Positions 39,771 through 47,867 of a stretch of DNA of 49,145 nucleotides are shown one piece after another. The stretch's first letter is position 1, and each line of letters opens with the position of its first letter. A program made the position numbers and the translations under genes. Source of the DNA: Chloroflexota bacterium (GTDB lineage: Bacteria; Chloroflexota; Anaerolineae; UBA4142; SHND01); the NCBI GenBank assembly GCA_016209205.1, contig JACQWQ010000006.1:1-49145 (forward strand), in the 5' to 3' direction. The notes under the pieces were generated by a model. It saw only the letters and a list, made by a program, of their open reading frames with translations. It ran no database searches and was not told where the DNA came from.

Positions 39771-40313
39771 ATGTCGAACCAAATCCACATTCACATTCAA
39801 GTGAAACACTTGGTAATTCTTGTACTCGTGCTATTTCTCATCGCGGTGGGCGCAGTGAGCGTGTTCGCGTCCGATGTGGACAATCGAGTCGCAAACACGG
39901 TGTTAGACGCCTTTCGCCCGTCAGGACAAATCCGCCTCGCGCGCGCCTTTGAAAATAGTGTTGTCAGCTGTGGCTATTTCGCGAGCTGCCCTCCAGCCGC
40001 CAATATCACCTTTTCCGTACCAAAGGGACTCAGAGCCGACATCGTCGTGACGTTCACGGGCACGGCGGATACGACCGGCGCGTGCAACGTTCACCCGTTG
40101 TTGGACGGCAGCGGGACGGCTTTTTCAAGCGACCCCTATGTTTTTGTTTTGCCCGACACGGTGGGCGGACACACCAACACGGTCCATTGGACGCTGAACA
40201 ATGTTCCGGCGGGAACCCACACGGTGGGAGTAGGATATTTTGAATCGGTCAGTCCCAGCGGTTCTTGCAGTTTTATGAGCCGTTATCTCACCGTTCTCGC
40301 AAATCTTCATTGA
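39771..40313 (+). CDS. Secreted or membrane-anchored protein of unknown function
   Basis: 180 residues from MSNQIHIHIQ, with AAGGAGG six bases upstream. One N-terminal hydrophobic segment (residues 11-32) may be a signal peptide or anchor. The mature part has four Cys (CGYFASC, GACN, GSC) that may form disulfides and several beta strands (ADIVVTFTGTADTTG, NTVHWTLNNVPAGTHTVGVGYF) suggesting a beta-sandwich. It is divergent from the sulfur carrier gene. No family recognised. Confidence 0.65.
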   Translation: MSNQIHIHIQVKHLVILVLVLFLIAVGAVSVFASDVDNRVANTVLDAFRPSGQIRLARAFENSVVSCGYFASCPPAANITFSVPKGLRADIVVTFTGTADTTGACNVHPLLDGSGTAFSSDPYVFVLPDTVGGHTNTVHWTLNNVPAGTHTVGVGYFESVSPSGSCSFMSRYLTVLANLH

Positions 40314-40330
40314 GCGCGCGCCCGTACAAG

Positions 40331-40360
40331 AAAAAACCCCTGTCCGCGCGGACAGGGGTT
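40331..40360. terminator. Intrinsic terminator
   Basis: Perfect stem AACCCCTGTCC-GCGC-GGACAGGGGTT with an A6 run on the left, so it terminates minus-strand transcription from the gene at 40373. The plus-strand gene ends 18 bases before it and may use it as well. Confidence 0.85.
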
Positions 40361-40372
40361 GAGATACATCGT

Positions 40373-41344
40373 TCACGGATACAGCCGCTCGACCGTTCCA
40401 AAGTACGAGAACCGCTGCCATTTCGTGACGTGCGATTTCCAGCCGTACGCGGCGACCACGTAGCCGCCGTATTGCCAGCTCGGCAGGATGTTGACGCGAT
40501 AATACACGTTGCCGCCGCCGGTCGCGTTCACGATCGCCGCCGCTTGCGTCGCGCCGTTCGGCAGACCCACCCAGATCGAAACTTGTTCGCCGGATGAAAA
40601 ACCGCCTTGCCAAAAATCAAAGTACGGCGCGGGCTTGGTAATCGGATTGTTGGCGCGCACGTCGCTCACAGTGCGAAAGAAACTGAACGTGATGTAATCG
40701 GTCGTGCCGGAACGCGTACCGCGTCCAACCAGTTGATAGCCGCCGTACATCCAGTTCGACGGGACGGTAAAGTTGAACGCGAGATTGCCCCACGCATCGG
40801 CATAAAAATCGCGATAACCGGTTACAACACCATTCGGCGCGCGATACCACGTATTGACCAGCTCACCGGCTTGATAGCTCCTGCCGCTGAACTGCACGGT
40901 GCGTTCCGACACCGGCGCAATCGTCACCACTTGAGTCGTTTTCGCGGGATTCGACGGTTTATCTTGCGGCGGTGCAACGACATTGAATTTTGCCGAAACG
41001 CGTCCCGAGACGCGCCCATTTGCCACCGCAATATATTCGCCGCCGCCCTGGCTCGTCTTGGGTTTGAACGACCAGCTCACCCTGCCTGCATCGTCGGCGC
41101 GCAGCGCGCCGGTGTTCACAGCCGAAAGATTGGGCAAGCCCACCCACGTGTCAACGATTTCATTGCGTTGAAAGCCGTTGGCTTGAAACGTATAGGTCGT
41201 GTCAAAATTGCCGTAGGTCGGATTTGCCGAGATCCCTGCGGCAACGACCGGCGCTGCCGAGAGCAACATCGCAAAAAACGCAACGGCGGCAAAGCCGAAC
41301 GCAACCCAACGTGCACCAGTGAAACGAATATGGTTCCGCTTCAT
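40373..41344 (-). CDS. Secreted protein with three tandem Ig-like repeats
   Basis: 323 residues from MKRNHIRF with GGAGGTGG upstream. A signal peptide (to about residue 37, ending PVVAAG) precedes three repeats of about 95 residues. Each carries a V-x-x-W-x-x-L/A-PNG turn (WVGLPNLSAV, WYRAPNGVVT, WVGLPNGATQ), a strand with F/Y-x-V-N/P and a YGGYxLV/YIAV ending. The repeats resemble bacterial Ig-like or carbohydrate-binding modules. Probably a surface or extracellular structural or adhesive protein; no catalytic motif is visible. Confidence 0.75.
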   Translation of the reverse strand: MKRNHIRFTGARWVAFGFAAVAFFAMLLSAAPVVAAGISANPTYGNFDTTYTFQANGFQRNEIVDTWVGLPNLSAVNTGALRADDAGRVSWSFKPKTSQGGGEYIAVANGRVSGRVSAKFNVVAPPQDKPSNPAKTTQVVTIAPVSERTVQFSGRSYQAGELVNTWYRAPNGVVTGYRDFYADAWGNLAFNFTVPSNWMYGGYQLVGRGTRSGTTDYITFSFFRTVSDVRANNPITKPAPYFDFWQGGFSSGEQVSIWVGLPNGATQAAAIVNATGGGNVYYRVNILPSWQYGGYVVAAYGWKSHVTKWQRFSYFGTVERLYP

Positions 41345-41560
41345 TTTGCCACCTCCACTAAAAGCAAGGCAATTTGCCAAATCGCCCTGCATCGCAAGGC
41401 GCATGGCAAACTCCTGTAAAAATTAGAACTCCCCCTTGGAATTCATCCTCGTCAAAAACCCGTTATCTCACAAGCGTCGCCAAGAAAACGGGATTTTTAA
41501 CAAAGGTATGGGGATGTCAAAAGTAATGACGCCTCACTCGCACGAAAGGTTCCGCGCAAA

Positions 41561-41602
41561 AAAAAACCTTCGCGGTCAGCGAGACCGCGAAGGTTTTTTT
41601 GA
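41561..41602. terminator. Bidirectional intrinsic terminator
   Basis: Stem AACCTTCGCGGTC-AGCGA-GACCGCGAAGGTT flanked by an A-run and a T7 run, three bases past the stop of the isocitrate dehydrogenase gene on the minus strand. The rest of the 41345-41605 gap holds no gene. Confidence 0.93.
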
Positions 41603-41605
41603 ATT

Positions 41606-42694
41606 CTATTTGCCCTGCAATTTTGCAATCACCGCATCCGCCATCTGGCTCGTTCCTACGGCGGTCGGATCGTTGCGGTCGGCTTTCATGTCATACGTGA
41701 CCGACTTGCCTTCGGCGATGACTGCCGCAATCGCTTTTTCGAGGCGATTTGCCGCGTCTTGTTCGTCGAGATAGCGCAGCATCAGCATCCCCGACAAAAT
41801 CACGGCGGTCGGATTCACCTTATTCTGCCCTTTGTATTTTGGCGCAGAACCATGGACCGCTTCAAACATCGCGCCGTGGTCGCCGATGTTGGCGCCGGGC
41901 GCGACGCCGAGACCGCCGACCAAGCCCGCGCACAGATCGCTCAAAATGTCGCCGTACAAATTCGGCATCACCAACACGTCATACAATTCGGGCTTTTGGA
42001 CAAGCTGCATGCACATGTTGTCCACCAACATTTCTTCGTACACGATGCCCGGATAATTTGTCGCGACTTTACGCGCCACCGCATAAAAAAGCCCATCGGT
42101 AAATTTCATAATGTTGGCTTTGGAAACCGCCGTCACTTTTTTGCGATTGTTTTTGACCGCGTATTCGAATGCGAACTTGACGATACGTTCCGTGCCGGGA
42201 ATCGAAATCGGTTTGATAGAAATACCGACCGGTTCGCGGATCGTCGCTTTGGGCTGCTTGCTGCGAATCCAGTTGACGAGTTCGATCGTTTCCGGTGTGC
42301 CTTGTTCGAACTCGATGCCCGCGTAGAGGTCTTCGGTGTTTTCGCGCACCATCACGAGGTCAATGTTTTCGTACTTGCTGCGCACGCCCTTGTAGGTCTT
42401 CGCGGGCCGCACGTTCGCGTACAGATCAAATTCCTTGCGAAACGCGACGTTCACGCTGCGAAAGCCGGTGCCAATCGGCGTCGTAATCGGCGCTTTCCAC
42501 GCCACGTGCGTGCGGCGCATGGATTCGAGAACGTTTTCCGGCAGCGGCGTGCCGTATTGTTCCATTGCATCCACGCCTGCCTCGACCACGTCCCAATCGA
42601 ACTGCACGCCCGTGGCTTCGACCACGCGTCGCGCGTTCTCGATCAATTCGGGTCCGGTCCCGTCCCCGCGAATCAGTGTTACTTGATGTGCCAT
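41606..42694 (-). CDS. NAD-type isocitrate dehydrogenase
   Basis: 362 residues. The fold and motifs of the beta-decarboxylating dehydrogenases are complete: [10 protein letters not shown], the substrate loop STRxR-type [21 protein letters not shown], catalytic Tyr and Lys in ENTEDLYAG and [10 protein letters not shown], the metal-binding [10 protein letters not shown], and the cofactor loop [20 protein letters not shown]. The last favours NAD and isocitrate over isopropylmalate. It converts isocitrate to 2-oxoglutarate in the citric acid cycle. GGAG is five bases upstream of the ATG. Confidence 0.9.
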   Translation of the reverse strand: MAHQVTLIRGDGTGPELIENARRVVEATGVQFDWDVVEAGVDAMEQYGTPLPENVLESMRRTHVAWKAPITTPIGTGFRSVNVAFRKEFDLYANVRPAKTYKGVRSKYENIDLVMVRENTEDLYAGIEFEQGTPETIELVNWIRSKQPKATIREPVGISIKPISIPGTERIVKFAFEYAVKNNRKKVTAVSKANIMKFTDGLFYAVARKVATNYPGIVYEEMLVDNMCMQLVQKPELYDVLVMPNLYGDILSDLCAGLVGGLGVAPGANIGDHGAMFEAVHGSAPKYKGQNKVNPTAVILSGMLMLRYLDEQDAANRLEKAIAAVIAEGKSVTYDMKADRNDPTAVGTSQMADAVIAKLQGK

Positions 42695-42726
42695 AAAGAC
42701 TCCGTTGAAATTGGTTTTTGTGTCTT

Positions 42727-42875
42727 GTCATTTCGAGATATCCAGCCCACGCGGGCTGCGTGACTTGCAGAAACTGTCATGCTGAGGGACGAAGCATCTC
42801 TGGTTTAGCGCAGAGATTCTTCAGTCCCTTCAGAATGACAGCTGGAAGTTTCTGTGCAGCGGAGCGAGAAATGAC
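42727..42875. repeat. GTCATTTCGA-family repeat
   Basis: Opens GTCATTTCGAGATATCCAGC and ends CGGAGCGAGAAATGAC, so its ends are inverted repeats. The middle carries TGTCATGCTGAGGGACGAAG, a phrase seen widely in environmental genomes. It fills the leader of the isocitrate dehydrogenase gene. Confidence 0.8.
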
Positions 42876-42882
42876 AATTTAC

Positions 42883-43440
42883 TCACTCTGCGCGGCGGCG
42901 CATCGTCAGCACCAGTCCGCCGACAATCCCTGCCGCAATGCCAAACACCAGCGCCGCGCGCGTGTCAAACAACGCGCGCACATTGCCGCTCACTTGCCGC
43001 GCCAAAATCAAACCGACAAAAGAATTGTTTACTTCGATTTTCGACGCGATCATCGCGCCCGCGCCGCCTTGATCCACTTGAATCGAATTACGCGCAATCA
43101 TCCACTGCGCGCCGCCCGCTTCTACTTGAATGTTGGTCGCCAGTATGCCCATCGCGCCCCCGGCGGTGATGTTGACCTGATCGCCGCGCGCCAGCAGGAT
43201 GCCGCCTTGCACCACTTCGACCGAGCCGCCTTCGGCTTGCAAGATGCCGCCTTGTTTGACCGTCACCGATTCGGCGCTCACGTTTTGCGCGCCGCCCTGT
43301 TTGATGGTCACGCTTTGCGCGTCGATATTTTGCGCGCCGCCCTGCGTAATGTTCACCACCTCGCCGTGAAGCGTATCGCCTAATTCATTCATCGTTTCGT
43401 CATCAGATTCTTTTGCGGTATCAATCATCGGTTCGTCCAT
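42883..43440 (-). CDS. Beta-helix (bactofilin-like) membrane-tail protein
   Basis: 185 residues. From residue 28 to about 150 the sequence repeats a 13-16-residue step with QGGAQNI/QGGILQA turns every coil (VNITQGGAQNIDAQSVTIKQGGAQNV...), the mark of a right-handed beta-helix like bactofilins or polymer-forming cytoskeletal proteins. A single membrane helix (FGIAAGIVGGLVLTM) is at the C-terminus with a basic end. AGGGGG lies before the ATG; a second ATG at codon 5 is possible. Likely self-assembles at the inner face of the membrane. Function unknown. Confidence 0.75.
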   Translation of the reverse strand: MDEPMIDTAKESDDETMNELGDTLHGEVVNITQGGAQNIDAQSVTIKQGGAQNVSAESVTVKQGGILQAEGGSVEVVQGGILLARGDQVNITAGGAMGILATNIQVEAGGAQWMIARNSIQVDQGGAGAMIASKIEVNNSFVGLILARQVSGNVRALFDTRAALVFGIAAGIVGGLVLTMRRRAE

Positions 43441-43453
43441 AATGCCCCCTTAG

Positions 43454-43756
43454 CTATGCCGCTTTGCGTCGCGCCAATAACCACTTTTTAATAGAGGTCG
43501 AACTTTCCGTACTCCTGCGTCCCGCCAAAAGTCCTTCCACACTAACGTGTTCGTCAAGCTCGGGCCATTCAATGGCATACCCATTTCCTAGCAATCGCCA
43601 ATTCTTGCGCTCGCGCGCGGTACCGTGCATCAAACGGGGGTACCAAGTAACAGGCACAACAAGGGCGCGCCCGTCTGCGAGCACCACGGCAAATGAATCG
43701 CGGCGCAGAATCACATCCGCTATGCGGGGCTCACGCTCAAGTTCCAAAGTGATCAT
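43454..43756 (-). CDS. DUF2442 protein
   Basis: 100 residues. Text such as FAVVLADGRALVVPVTWYPRL, RKNWRLLGNGYAIEWPELDEHVSVEGLLAG is the DUF2442 signature. This family pairs with DUF4160 in putative toxin-antitoxin-like cassettes. Its usual partner overlaps the start by 20 bases, and here only the last 25 or so codons of that partner remain. The C-terminal RRSTESSTSIKKWLLARRKAA is longer than in the other two copies. Function unknown. Confidence 0.8.
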   Translation of the reverse strand: MITLELEREPRIADVILRRDSFAVVLADGRALVVPVTWYPRLMHGTARERKNWRLLGNGYAIEWPELDEHVSVEGLLAGRRSTESSTSIKKWLLARRKAA

Positions 43757-43815
43757 GCCATGCCTCCACTAATTCATCGTGATGCTTGATAACTAGCTGA
43801 ATTTCCTTGTCACGA
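43737..43815 (-). pseudogene. Remnant of a DUF4160 gene
   Basis: In a frame different from both neighbours the minus strand reads LHIRDKEIQLVIKHHDELVEAWHDHFGT then TGA at 43737-43739. This matches the C-terminal third of DUF4160 proteins (compare residues 45-75 of the intact copy at 45414). The upstream part is missing and the remnant joins the 3' end of the M16 gene at about 43812. The 20-base overlap with the DUF2442 start is preserved exactly as in the intact pair. Confidence 0.75.
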
Positions 43816-45078
43816 ATGTGCAGGTCCCGCCGTCACAATCACTGCGTCTTCCAAACGCGCATATTTGCCCACCGCTTCCAAAATTTGTTCGCGCGTGACG
43901 CTGCGGAACAATTCCTCATAGCGCACGATGTAATCCATGCCCAAACCGTACAATTCCATATCCGCGAGCGTCGTCGCCACACCGTCGTTCGTTTCCAAAC
44001 GCAGCGCGAGCGAACCGGTCAGGAAATCTTGCGCGTGCGCCAACTCGTCCGCCGTCACCCCTTCCGCGCGCAAGCGACGAATTTCATCTCCAATCGCTTC
44101 GATTGCCAAATCTACGTTGCGCGGGTTCACGCCCGTGCCGATCATCCACGCGCCCGCGCCGATGCCCGCATTGAGCGTGCTATAGACGTCATAACACAGC
44201 CCCATTTTATCACGCACGGTCTCGCCCAAACGCCCGGACAAACCCAGCTGTCCAAATATCAAATCGGCAGTGCGCAGCGCATAGAAATCGCGGTCATTGC
44301 GCTTGATGCCGGGATAGCCCATCACGACATCCGCCTGGATTTTACCTTCCATGGGAGCGTCATGGCGGACGGCACGCGTCGCGAACGGGGCATCGGGAAT
44401 GACGAACGGCACATTCTTTTTGCCTTTCCAACCGCCGAAATGTTTGGCGATCAAATCAATCGCCTTTTGCGCCTCGATGTCCCCGACAATCACAAAGATC
44501 GCGCCTTCGGGACGAAAGTATTTCGCGTGGAAATCCGCGAGTTTGGCGCGCGTCAATTTTTTGACCGTGGCTTCTGTGCCATCCGAAGAACGATGATACG
44601 GATGTCCCGGCGGAAACGCAAGCTCCTCGAATTTCGTCCACGCTACATAGCGCGTGTCATCCTGCGCCTCGCGCAAGCCCGTGACGATTTGCCCGCGCAG
44701 TTTTTCAATTTCGGCGGCGGGAAACGTCGGGTGCAGCAGCACTTGTTCGGCAATGCCCAACAGCGCCTCAAAATCTTCGGTCAATGCTTTGCCGCCGAAC
44801 GTCGCGGTTTCGGTGCCCGCCGACGCGCCGAACGACATGCCCGCGCTGTCGTACAAATCATTCAACTTTTGAAACGTGTATTTTTTCGTCCCGCGCTGGA
44901 GCGCCGAGCCGGTAAACGAAGCCAGCCCCGCCGTCGCATCCGTTTCATACATCCCGCCCGCGCGCAAACGTCCGCGCAGGGAGATCGAAGCGTTCGTATG
45001 ATTCTCTTTGACGAGCACCGTGATGCCGTTCGAGAGTTCCGCGCGCGTTACGTTTTCGGGGGTGATGGGATGAGTCAT
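43810..45078 (-). CDS. M16 peptidase family protein, inactive subunit
   Basis: 422 residues from MTHPITPENV. The first M16 domain lacks the HxxEH zinc motif: at the expected place it reads GLASFTGSALQRGT. The second domain and the R/Y-type glycine-rich end (NAGIGAGAWMIGTGVNPRNV) are normal. Such non-catalytic subunits pair with an HxxEH-bearing partner, like the alpha subunit of mitochondrial processing peptidase. The active partner is at 45667. A DUF4160/DUF2442 cassette lies between them. Start chosen after the GATACGCG repeat, which a longer frame would translate. Confidence 0.88.
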   Translation of the reverse strand: MTHPITPENVTRAELSNGITVLVKENHTNASISLRGRLRAGGMYETDATAGLASFTGSALQRGTKKYTFQKLNDLYDSAGMSFGASAGTETATFGGKALTEDFEALLGIAEQVLLHPTFPAAEIEKLRGQIVTGLREAQDDTRYVAWTKFEELAFPPGHPYHRSSDGTEATVKKLTRAKLADFHAKYFRPEGAIFVIVGDIEAQKAIDLIAKHFGGWKGKKNVPFVIPDAPFATRAVRHDAPMEGKIQADVVMGYPGIKRNDRDFYALRTADLIFGQLGLSGRLGETVRDKMGLCYDVYSTLNAGIGAGAWMIGTGVNPRNVDLAIEAIGDEIRRLRAEGVTADELAHAQDFLTGSLALRLETNDGVATTLADMELYGLGMDYIVRYEELFRSVTREQILEAVGKYARLEDAVIVTAGPAHS

Positions 45079-45086
45079 GGGATTTT

Positions 45087-45166
45087 GGATAGTGCGATAG
45101 TGCGGTAGTGCGATTTGCGATACGCGATTCGCGATACGCGACACGCGATTCGCGATACGCGAGTCT
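45087..45166. repeat. ATAGTGCG and GATACGCGATTC short-period repeats
   Basis: ATAGTGCGATAGTGCGGTAGTGCGAT at 45090-45115 matches the family at 3121-3190. It runs into copies of CGATACGCGATTCG to 45163. The block fills the gap between the inactive M16 gene and the DUF2442 gene. Confidence 0.8.
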
Positions 45167-45433
45167 TTAACTCAAAGCGTAAAGTGACAGCACGTGTTCG
45201 ATTTCTATCCCGTCGTCGAGTTCGTCCCAATAAATTGCAAAGCCATTCGGCTCGAGCGACCAGTGTGCGCGCTGTTCGGGCGTAGCGTGTGCCAGCCATT
45301 GCAACCAATCATATTTCCCCAGCGGCACAACGAGTTCACGCCCATCACTAAGGATAATGACGAGGTTATTGTTCTCGAAACGGACATTGGTCGCCACAAC
45401 CTGTTGTTGCAGCTTATCGTCGAAAGTAATCAT
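45167..45433 (-). CDS. DUF2442 protein
   Basis: 88 residues from MITFDDKLQ. NNNLVIILSDGRELVVPLGKYDWLQWL, WSLEPNGFAIYWDELDDGIEIEHVLS is the DUF2442 pattern. The start overlaps the DUF4160 gene by 20 bases, so the two are coupled. Whether these pairs are true toxin-antitoxin systems is unproven. Second of three copies in the window. Confidence 0.85.
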   Translation of the reverse strand: MITFDDKLQQQVVATNVRFENNNLVIILSDGRELVVPLGKYDWLQWLAHATPEQRAHWSLEPNGFAIYWDELDDGIEIEHVLSLYALS

Positions 45434-45647
45434 TCCAGACCTCCAGCAAAAGATCATGGTTCTCACGTGTCAATCGCACGATCTTGTTTAGTTCTGCATC
45501 TCGATAGCCGATATTGCGCTCAACGATAAATGATGCCAGCCAGATTTTGGCGACTTTGTTATCGCGCAGGACGTGATAATGCGGCGGCTCGCGAATGTCG
45601 GTCGAATAGAAACGAAACTTGTAGCCCTCAATGATGACAGTCGGCAT
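45414..45647 (-). CDS. DUF4160 protein
   Basis: 77 residues from MPTVIIEGYKFRFYS, the typical opening with EPPHYHVL and the IWLASFI strand, and a C-terminal helix ending EVWNDYF. A longer frame would translate the 15-bp repeat of the upstream M16 gene and is rejected. Complete. It begins 19 bases after the stop of the active M16 gene. It forms a pair with the DUF2442 protein. Confidence 0.87.
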   Translation of the reverse strand: MPTVIIEGYKFRFYSTDIREPPHYHVLRDNKVAKIWLASFIVERNIGYRDAELNKIVRLTRENHDLLLEVWNDYFRR

Positions 45648-45666
45648 TGTCTCACACCCTCGACGG

Positions 45667-47097
45667 CTAACGTTTGCTTCTTGCTGCTTTCGCGCCAACC
45701 GTTTTTTTCTTGCGGCTCTTGTGCGCCGTGGCGCCTTTGCCGTTGCTTGCCGTTGGGTGCCCGCTGCCGTTCGTGGTCCCACCATTCGTGGTCCCACTAT
45801 TCGTGGTCCCACTATTCGTGGTCCCACTACTCGTGGGAATAAACCAACCGATGGTGCGATTCGTTTCGGCGAGGTATTTTTTCGCCACGCGCTGCACATC
45901 GTCTTTGGTCACATTTTCCAAATTTTCCAAAAACGTTTCATACATCCGCCACGACGCGACCACGTCCAACATGCCGAGACGATAGCCGTGATTGCCCACG
46001 CCGTCTTCGGCATACACGTACTGCGCGCGCGTTTGTTTCAGCACCTTTTCAAATTCCTGATCGGTGATGGGCTGGTTGCTGATGATTTCCAACTCGTCCA
46101 AAATCGCGCGTTCGATTTTTTCCAACGCGACGCCGGGGCGCGCCGTCGCGCTCACTTGAAACAAGTACGGGTCGAGCATCGGGCGATAATAGCAGCCAAT
46201 GTCGGCGGTTAATGCTTTTTCGACCAACGCGCGATAGAGGCGCGAGGAACGCCCCGGGCTCGTGCGGCCCATCGCCAAGCCGCTCCCGCCGCCGAGCACT
46301 CCCGCCAACATCATCACCGGATAAAAATCTGGCTCGGAGGCACGCGGCGTTTTGTACGCCGTGACGAAATACGGCGCAGCGCCCGGACGCCGCACCGTGA
46401 CGCGCCGCTCCCCCGCCTGTTCTGGTTCTTCGATCGTCAACGCGGGAATATCTGCCCCGCGCGGGATTTTGCCGAACGTCGCGTTCAATTTCTCCAAAAG
46501 TTGGTCGCTCTCGAAATCGCCCACGGCGACCACCGTCGCGTTGTTGGGCACATAATACTTGATGTAAAAATTGTACAGGTCGTCGCGCGTCATCCGCTGC
46601 AAGTCCACTTTCCAACCAATCGTCTCGTGATGGTACGGATGCACTTTGAACGCGGTCGCTTGCACTTCTTCGGCGAGCCAAAAGCCCGGATCGTTTTCGT
46701 GCCCTTCGCGTTCCGAAATAATCACCGTGCGCTCGGACGCCACTTCGTCCGGGTCGAAACGCGCGTTCACCATACGGTCGGCTTCGATTTGAATGGCAAT
46801 GTCGAGCCGGTCGCTCGGCAACGTTTCATAGTACGCGGTAAAATCGAGCCACGTAAACGCGTTGTTGCTGCCGCCGTTGCGCGTGACCAATTTGAACACG
46901 TCGCCTTTGCCGAGCCGCGCGGTGCCCTTGAACATCATGTGCTCGACCCAGTGCGCCGCGCCGGTAATGCCGAGCGCCTCATTGCGCGAGCCGACGCGAT
47001 ACCACACCCAAAACGTCGCCACGGGCGCGTTGTGCAATTCACGCGTCAAGATTTTCAGACCGTTCTCAAAATGTGTTTCGCGTACGCCGCTGTCCAT
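45667..47097 (-). CDS. M16 zinc peptidase, active subunit
   Basis: 476 residues. The zinc-binding HWVEH near residue 49 with the downstream Glu in ERTVIISEREG gives the inverted HxxEH...E motif of M16 metallopeptidases. The second domain is also complete (YFVTAYKTPRA, GRSSRLYRALVEKALTADIG). The C-terminus ends in a basic tail after a Ser/Gly/Thr/Asn block built from a 15-bp tandem repeat (SGTTN x3-4). It probably works with the inactive subunit at 43810 to degrade small peptides or process proteins. No ribosome site is visible upstream, where repeats begin. Confidence 0.9.
   Translation of the reverse strand: MDSGVRETHFENGLKILTRELHNAPVATFWVWYRVGSRNEALGITGAAHWVEHMMFKGTARLGKGDVFKLVTRNGGSNNAFTWLDFTAYYETLPSDRLDIAIQIEADRMVNARFDPDEVASERTVIISEREGHENDPGFWLAEEVQATAFKVHPYHHETIGWKVDLQRMTRDDLYNFYIKYYVPNNATVVAVGDFESDQLLEKLNATFGKIPRGADIPALTIEEPEQAGERRVTVRRPGAAPYFVTAYKTPRASEPDFYPVMMLAGVLGGGSGLAMGRTSPGRSSRLYRALVEKALTADIGCYYRPMLDPYLFQVSATARPGVALEKIERAILDELEIISNQPITDQEFEKVLKQTRAQYVYAEDGVGNHGYRLGMLDVVASWRMYETFLENLENVTKDDVQRVAKKYLAETNRTIGWFIPTSSGTTNSGTTNSGTTNGGTTNGSGHPTASNGKGATAHKSRKKKTVGAKAARSKR
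45770..45837. repeat. 15-bp tandem repeat coding the M16 tail
   Basis: Four to five copies of CGTGGTCCCACTATT, one with a C for T and one ending ACT. On the minus strand this codes repeated SGTTN residues. Confidence 0.9.
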
Positions 47098-47233
47098 GAT
47101 TTGGAGGTTGGAAGTTGGAAGTTAGAAATTGGAAATTGGAAATTGGAAATTGGAAATTGGAAGCCGACTTCCAACCACCAACCTCTGATCTCCAATCACC
47201 AACCTCTAACCTCTAACCTCAAATTTCTAATTT
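47098..47233. repeat. GAAATTGG short-period array
   Basis: Five or more copies of the 8-bp step GAAATTGG plus variants (GGAAGTTG, GGAAGTTA), then inverted relatives (CCAACCTC, CTAACCTC). It joins the leader of the active M16 gene to the mdh 3' fragment at 47234. A shorter relative (CAATCTCTAATCTCCAATCTC) lies at 48203-48229. Confidence 0.82.
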
Positions 47234-47341
47234 CTAAATCCCCATCACCTTTAACACTTCGCGCACCGCCGTCGCCGACTTGTGCAGCTCCGCCAATACA
47301 CTCTCGCTCAATTTCCATTCGACGATTTTCTCAACTGCCTT
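47234..47341 (-). pseudogene. Duplicated 3' end of a malate dehydrogenase gene
   Basis: On the minus strand it reads VEKIVEWKLSESVLAELHK then SATAVREVLKVMGI and a TAG stop. The mdh gene at 48230-48963 ends with nearly the same residues, at roughly 90 percent nucleotide identity over about 105 bases. Nothing upstream of it resembles mdh. Confidence 0.85.
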
Positions 47342-47388
47342 CCGGCGCATTTTGAAATTGATGCCAAGACGATTCCGAAAGTATCGTG

Positions 47389-47723
47389 CTACATGTATTC
47401 CACATGATTCACCATTTCTTGCGGTTCCATCACCTGATAAATCAAATCGAGTGCGGCGACCATTTCCCCGATGCTGCGCGAACCCTGCTTACAATAGGCA
47501 ATCCCAAAGTGGTGGTCACCTCGATCGTGCTTTGCCAAAAAGTCAGCATCCTGTGTCACTATGACGCGCTTTTCACGCAAAGCGATTGCGAAATGATCCT
47601 CATCTTGCGCTTCCCTCAGACCCGCTTCTTGCGCTCGCAGCACATCAAGCCACGACGCCGGAGACCCAACGCGACGCGACGCGAAATGTGTTCATCCAGA
47701 TAAAAACGGATCGGCTCAGCCAC
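47389..47723 (-). pseudogene. DUF5615 PIN-like toxin with a one-base frameshift
   Basis: From GTG at 47723 the frame reads AEPIRFYLDEHISRRVALGLRRRGL and then runs out of phase; in the next frame VLRAQEAGLREAQDEDHFAIALREKRVIVTQDADFL, YCKQGSRSIGEM and VEYM continue to the stop at 47389. Together they make a typical 110-residue DUF5615 protein (Mut7-C/PIN-like RNase). One base is missing near 47646-47650. The partner antitoxin is the DUF433 gene at 47868. Mutated toxin or a sequencing error. Confidence 0.82.
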
Positions 47724-47867
47724 GTTGCTTTTTCAGTTTTGCTTGCAACCGTGAAGGATTACGCCGCCTTAGGACTCGTCCATAAATAAGTTGAGCACTT
47801 TTCCACAAAAAGCCGGCATGAAATCGTTTACAATGGCGATTCTTGGGGCACTTTAATGGCAAACTGC

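Noticed and set aside
41759-42763. 334-residue plus-strand frame opposite isocitrate dehydrogenase
   Set aside because: Shadow frame; rich in His/Arg/Phe as expected from the antisense of this gene.
43807-45108. 433-residue plus-strand frame opposite the inactive M16 gene
   Set aside because: Mirror of the M16 coding bias with no recognisable domain; the minus strand gives a full M16 protein.
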